DNA of 16,499 nucleotides from Alphaproteobacteria bacterium (GTDB lineage: Bacteria > Pseudomonadota > Alphaproteobacteria > RS24), in assembly GCA_029248825.1 (NCBI GenBank), contig JAQWIP010000134.1, forward strand, positions 1-16,499, in the 5' to 3' direction. Positions 14,603-16,499 of this stretch are shown piece after piece. Position numbers and translations under genes: made by a program. The notes beneath the pieces were generated by a model, which worked only from the letters and a program-made list of their open reading frames with translations, had not been told where the DNA came from and did not search any database. Within the stretch, counting starts at the first letter, position 1, and each line of letters begins with the position of its first letter.

Positions 14603-16474
14603 ATGGCGTTTCCCCAAACCTTTCTCGAAGAAATTAGAAATCGGATTTCCGTATCCGATGTGGTCGGTCGCAAAGTAAAGCTGCAACGCCGAGGCCGAGA
14701 ATTTGTCGGGCTCAGCCCGTTTAAGCCAGAAAAAACCCCGTCCTTCACGGTCAATGACGACAAGCAATTTTACCACTGCTTCTCGACCGGCAATCACGGC
14801 TCGGTGTTTGACTTTGTTATGGAGACCGAGGGCTTAAGCTTTCCAGAGGCGGTGGAGCGTCTGGCCAGCGAGGCGGGTATGCAAATGCCCGAGCGCGACC
14901 CGCAAGATGCCGTGCGCGCGGTCAATCAAGCCAGCCTATTGGATGTCACCGAGGCTTCGGCCAAATGGTTTGAGGCGCAACTCAAAACGCCAGCCGCCGC
15001 CGGGGCGCGCGCCTATCTAGAAAAACGCGGCGTCACCCAAGAGATGATAAGCCGCTTTCGCATTGGCTTTGGCCCCAGCTCGCGCACCGCTTTGGTGGAG
15101 CATTTGAGCGCGCGCGATATGGGGCTAGATAAGGTTGTCGAAGCCGGCATGGCGATTAAGCCGGACGATAATAAAGCCCCTTACGACCGTTTCCGCGACC
15201 GGATTATTTTCCCGATTGGCGATGCGCGGGGCCGCGTGATTGCCTTTGGGGGGCGCGCGATGAGTGCGGACGCCAAGGCCAAATATCTCAATTCACCCGA
15301 GACCCCGCTGTTTCATAAAAGCCGCGTTCTGTATAATTTCTCGGGCGCGCGCCAAGCCGCCTATGACACCAATAGCGTGCTTATCTCGGAAGGCTATATG
15401 GATGTCGTGGGCATGTCGCGGGCGGGCATAAATAATGCGGTGGCGGGGCTTGGCACGGCGATTACCGAAGAGCAAATCGGCCTCGCGTGGCGCATGGCGC
15501 CCGAGCCGATTTTATGTCTCGATGGCGATGCGGCGGGTTTGCGCGCCGCTTACCGCGCGATTGACCGCGCTTTGCCTTTGTTGAAGCCTGGTTATTCTTT
15601 GCGCTTTGCCATTTTGCCGCCTGGCAAAGACCCTGATGATGTGGTGCGCGATGGCGGCGCGGAAGCCATGCAAGCGCTTTTGGGCAAAGCCATGAGCCTG
15701 ATTGATTTAATGTGGGAGCGCGAAATAGAAGCCGCCCCTTGGGACACGCCCGAGCGCGCGGCGGCGCTAAAAAAACGCCTGCGCGAGGCGACGGCGCGCG
15801 TCGGTGACACCGATGTGCGCGCCCTTTATGGCCAAGACATTAAAGCGCGGCTGGATAAATTATTGGGCGAGCAGGGCATGCCTTACCAGAACAGGGAGCA
15901 AAACCGAGGCGGGGCGCGCGCCAATCAAAGCCCGAGGTTTCGCTCGCAACCGACATCGGAGGCGCGCCGATCCGCCATCTCGACGGGGGCGACCGATTGG
16001 TCGAACCGCGAGGCCTTGATTGTGCTTTGCGTGCTGCACCATCCTGCGGTTTTGGTGCGCGAGCGCGACCGCTTCGAGACGATTGAAATACAAACCCCCG
16101 CTTTGGACGGCTTGCGCTTTGCCATGCTGGATTATTTCGATGACTTGGAGGCATCTTCCGAGACCGATGCGGGGCTTGACAATGGCGCGCTCACAAGGCA
16201 TTTGATAGGCAAGGGAAAGCAGGAAATTTGCGAGCGGTTGGTAAACATGCCAGAAGCTCGGCTTATGAGTTTTGCGCGCAAGGAAAGTGATCTGGAAGAC
16301 GTTTTGGCGGGCTGGCTTGAAGTGACCCGCAATCACCATAAATTACTGACATTAACGACCGAACAAAAATCGGTTGAGGCAGAACTTGAGATTGAGCTAG
16401 CGCGGGATGGAACTCAAAACGCGCTGGAACGCCTATTGGCGATAAAGAACGAAATTGCGGCGCAAAACTCATAA
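14603..16474 (+). CDS. dnaG: DNA primase DnaG
   Basis: The primase makes RNA primers at the replication fork. The 623-residue frame has an N-terminal CHC2-type domain (1-100), an RNA polymerase core (about 110-430) and a C-terminal helicase-binding region. In the zinc-ribbon the E. coli ligands Cys40, His43, Cys61 and Cys64 correspond to S38, K41, C59 and T62 (GLSPFKPEKTPSF, YHCFSTGNHG), so zinc binding is unlikely; I recall similar changes in other alphaproteobacterial primases. The core has YDRFRDRIIFPI, KYLNSPETPLFHKSRVLY and the Toprim acids E263 (EGYMD), D307 and D309 (DGD). The start matches the family, but the Shine-Dalgarno sequence is poor. The last four residues and stop fall in an exact inverted copy of an internal segment, so the true C-terminus may differ. 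Confidence 0.95.
   Translation: MAFPQTFLEEIRNRISVSDVVGRKVKLQRRGREFVGLSPFKPEKTPSFTVNDDKQFYHCFSTGNHGSVFDFVMETEGLSFPEAVERLASEAGMQMPERDPQDAVRAVNQASLLDVTEASAKWFEAQLKTPAAAGARAYLEKRGVTQEMISRFRIGFGPSSRTALVEHLSARDMGLDKVVEAGMAIKPDDNKAPYDRFRDRIIFPIGDARGRVIAFGGRAMSADAKAKYLNSPETPLFHKSRVLYNFSGARQAAYDTNSVLISEGYMDVVGMSRAGINNAVAGLGTAITEEQIGLAWRMAPEPILCLDGDAAGLRAAYRAIDRALPLLKPGYSLRFAILPPGKDPDDVVRDGGAEAMQALLGKAMSLIDLMWEREIEAAPWDTPERAAALKKRLREATARVGDTDVRALYGQDIKARLDKLLGEQGMPYQNREQNRGGARANQSPRFRSQPTSEARRSAISTGATDWSNREALIVLCVLHHPAVLVRERDRFETIEIQTPALDGLRFAMLDYFDDLEASSETDAGLDNGALTRHLIGKGKQEICERLVNMPEARLMSFARKESDLEDVLAGWLEVTRNHHKLLTLTTEQKSVEAELEIELARDGTQNALERLLAIKNEIAAQNS
16238..16277 (+). repeat. Inverted repeat, left arm (inside dnaG)
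   Basis: These 40 bp encode the LVNMPEARLMSFAR part of DnaG. They are identical to the reverse complement of 16460-16499, with 182 bp between the arms. Confidence 0.95.
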
Positions 16475-16499
16475 GCCGAGCTTCTGGCATGTTTACCAA
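16460..16499 (-). repeat. Inverted repeat, right arm (to the window end)
   Basis: This is the exact reverse complement of 16238-16277 over 40 bp, reaching the last base. It contains the final dnaG codons and the apparent TAA stop. At the junction both sequences share TTGCG, a microhomology typical of template-switch chimeras. The 25 bp after dnaG hold nothing else. Confidence 0.95.

Overview
The window reads as chromosomal DNA from an alphaproteobacterium; I cannot place it below class. Three things point there: (1) a LexA box of the alphaproteobacterial type (GTTC-N7-GTTC, here read as GAAC-N7-GAAC) in front of an imuA-imuB-dnaE2 cassette; (2) the cluster dnaG / yqeY / carA / carB / greA / Lrp-type regulator / ELM1-like gene / trxB, an arrangement I associate with this class; (3) a DnaG primase whose zinc-ribbon ligands are mostly replaced. 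Base composition is moderately GC-rich and even. I see no insertion sequence, phage gene, CRISPR array, tRNA or rRNA.

Layout. 1-181: a three-copy 20-bp tandem repeat, then an SOS promoter with its LexA box. 182-5874 (+): imuA, imuB and dnaE2, overlapping or nearly so, the damage-induced mutagenic translesion synthesis module (ImuA accessory protein, catalytically inactive Y-family protein ImuB, C-family polymerase DnaE2). 5887-7924 (-): trxB, and upstream of it an ELM1-family gene. 8003-8482 (+): an Lrp/AsnC-type regulator diverging from the ELM1-like gene. 8488-13528 (-): greA, carB and carA; carA and carB share one base. 13529-13740 (-): a carA leader with a promoter, a 49-codon leader ORF and an intrinsic terminator inside that ORF. 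14051-16474 (+): yqeY and dnaG. The last 40 bp of the window are an exact inverted copy of a stretch inside dnaG.

Most interesting: the carAB leader has the architecture of the enterobacterial pyrBI attenuator. The leader ORF runs straight through a GC hairpin plus U8 terminator, and its stop codon overlaps the carA start (ATGA). This suggests transcription-translation-coupled attenuation of carbamoyl phosphate synthetase. Other points are a 20-bp tandem duplication that created the dnaE2 start region, a dyad spanning the yqeY promoter spacer, a dyad overlapping the ribosome binding site of the Lrp-like gene, and the terminal inverted repeat. That repeat makes the dnaG 3' end and the right edge suspect as an assembly or amplification chimera. 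The rest is ordinary housekeeping and SOS DNA; I did not find a new multi-gene system.
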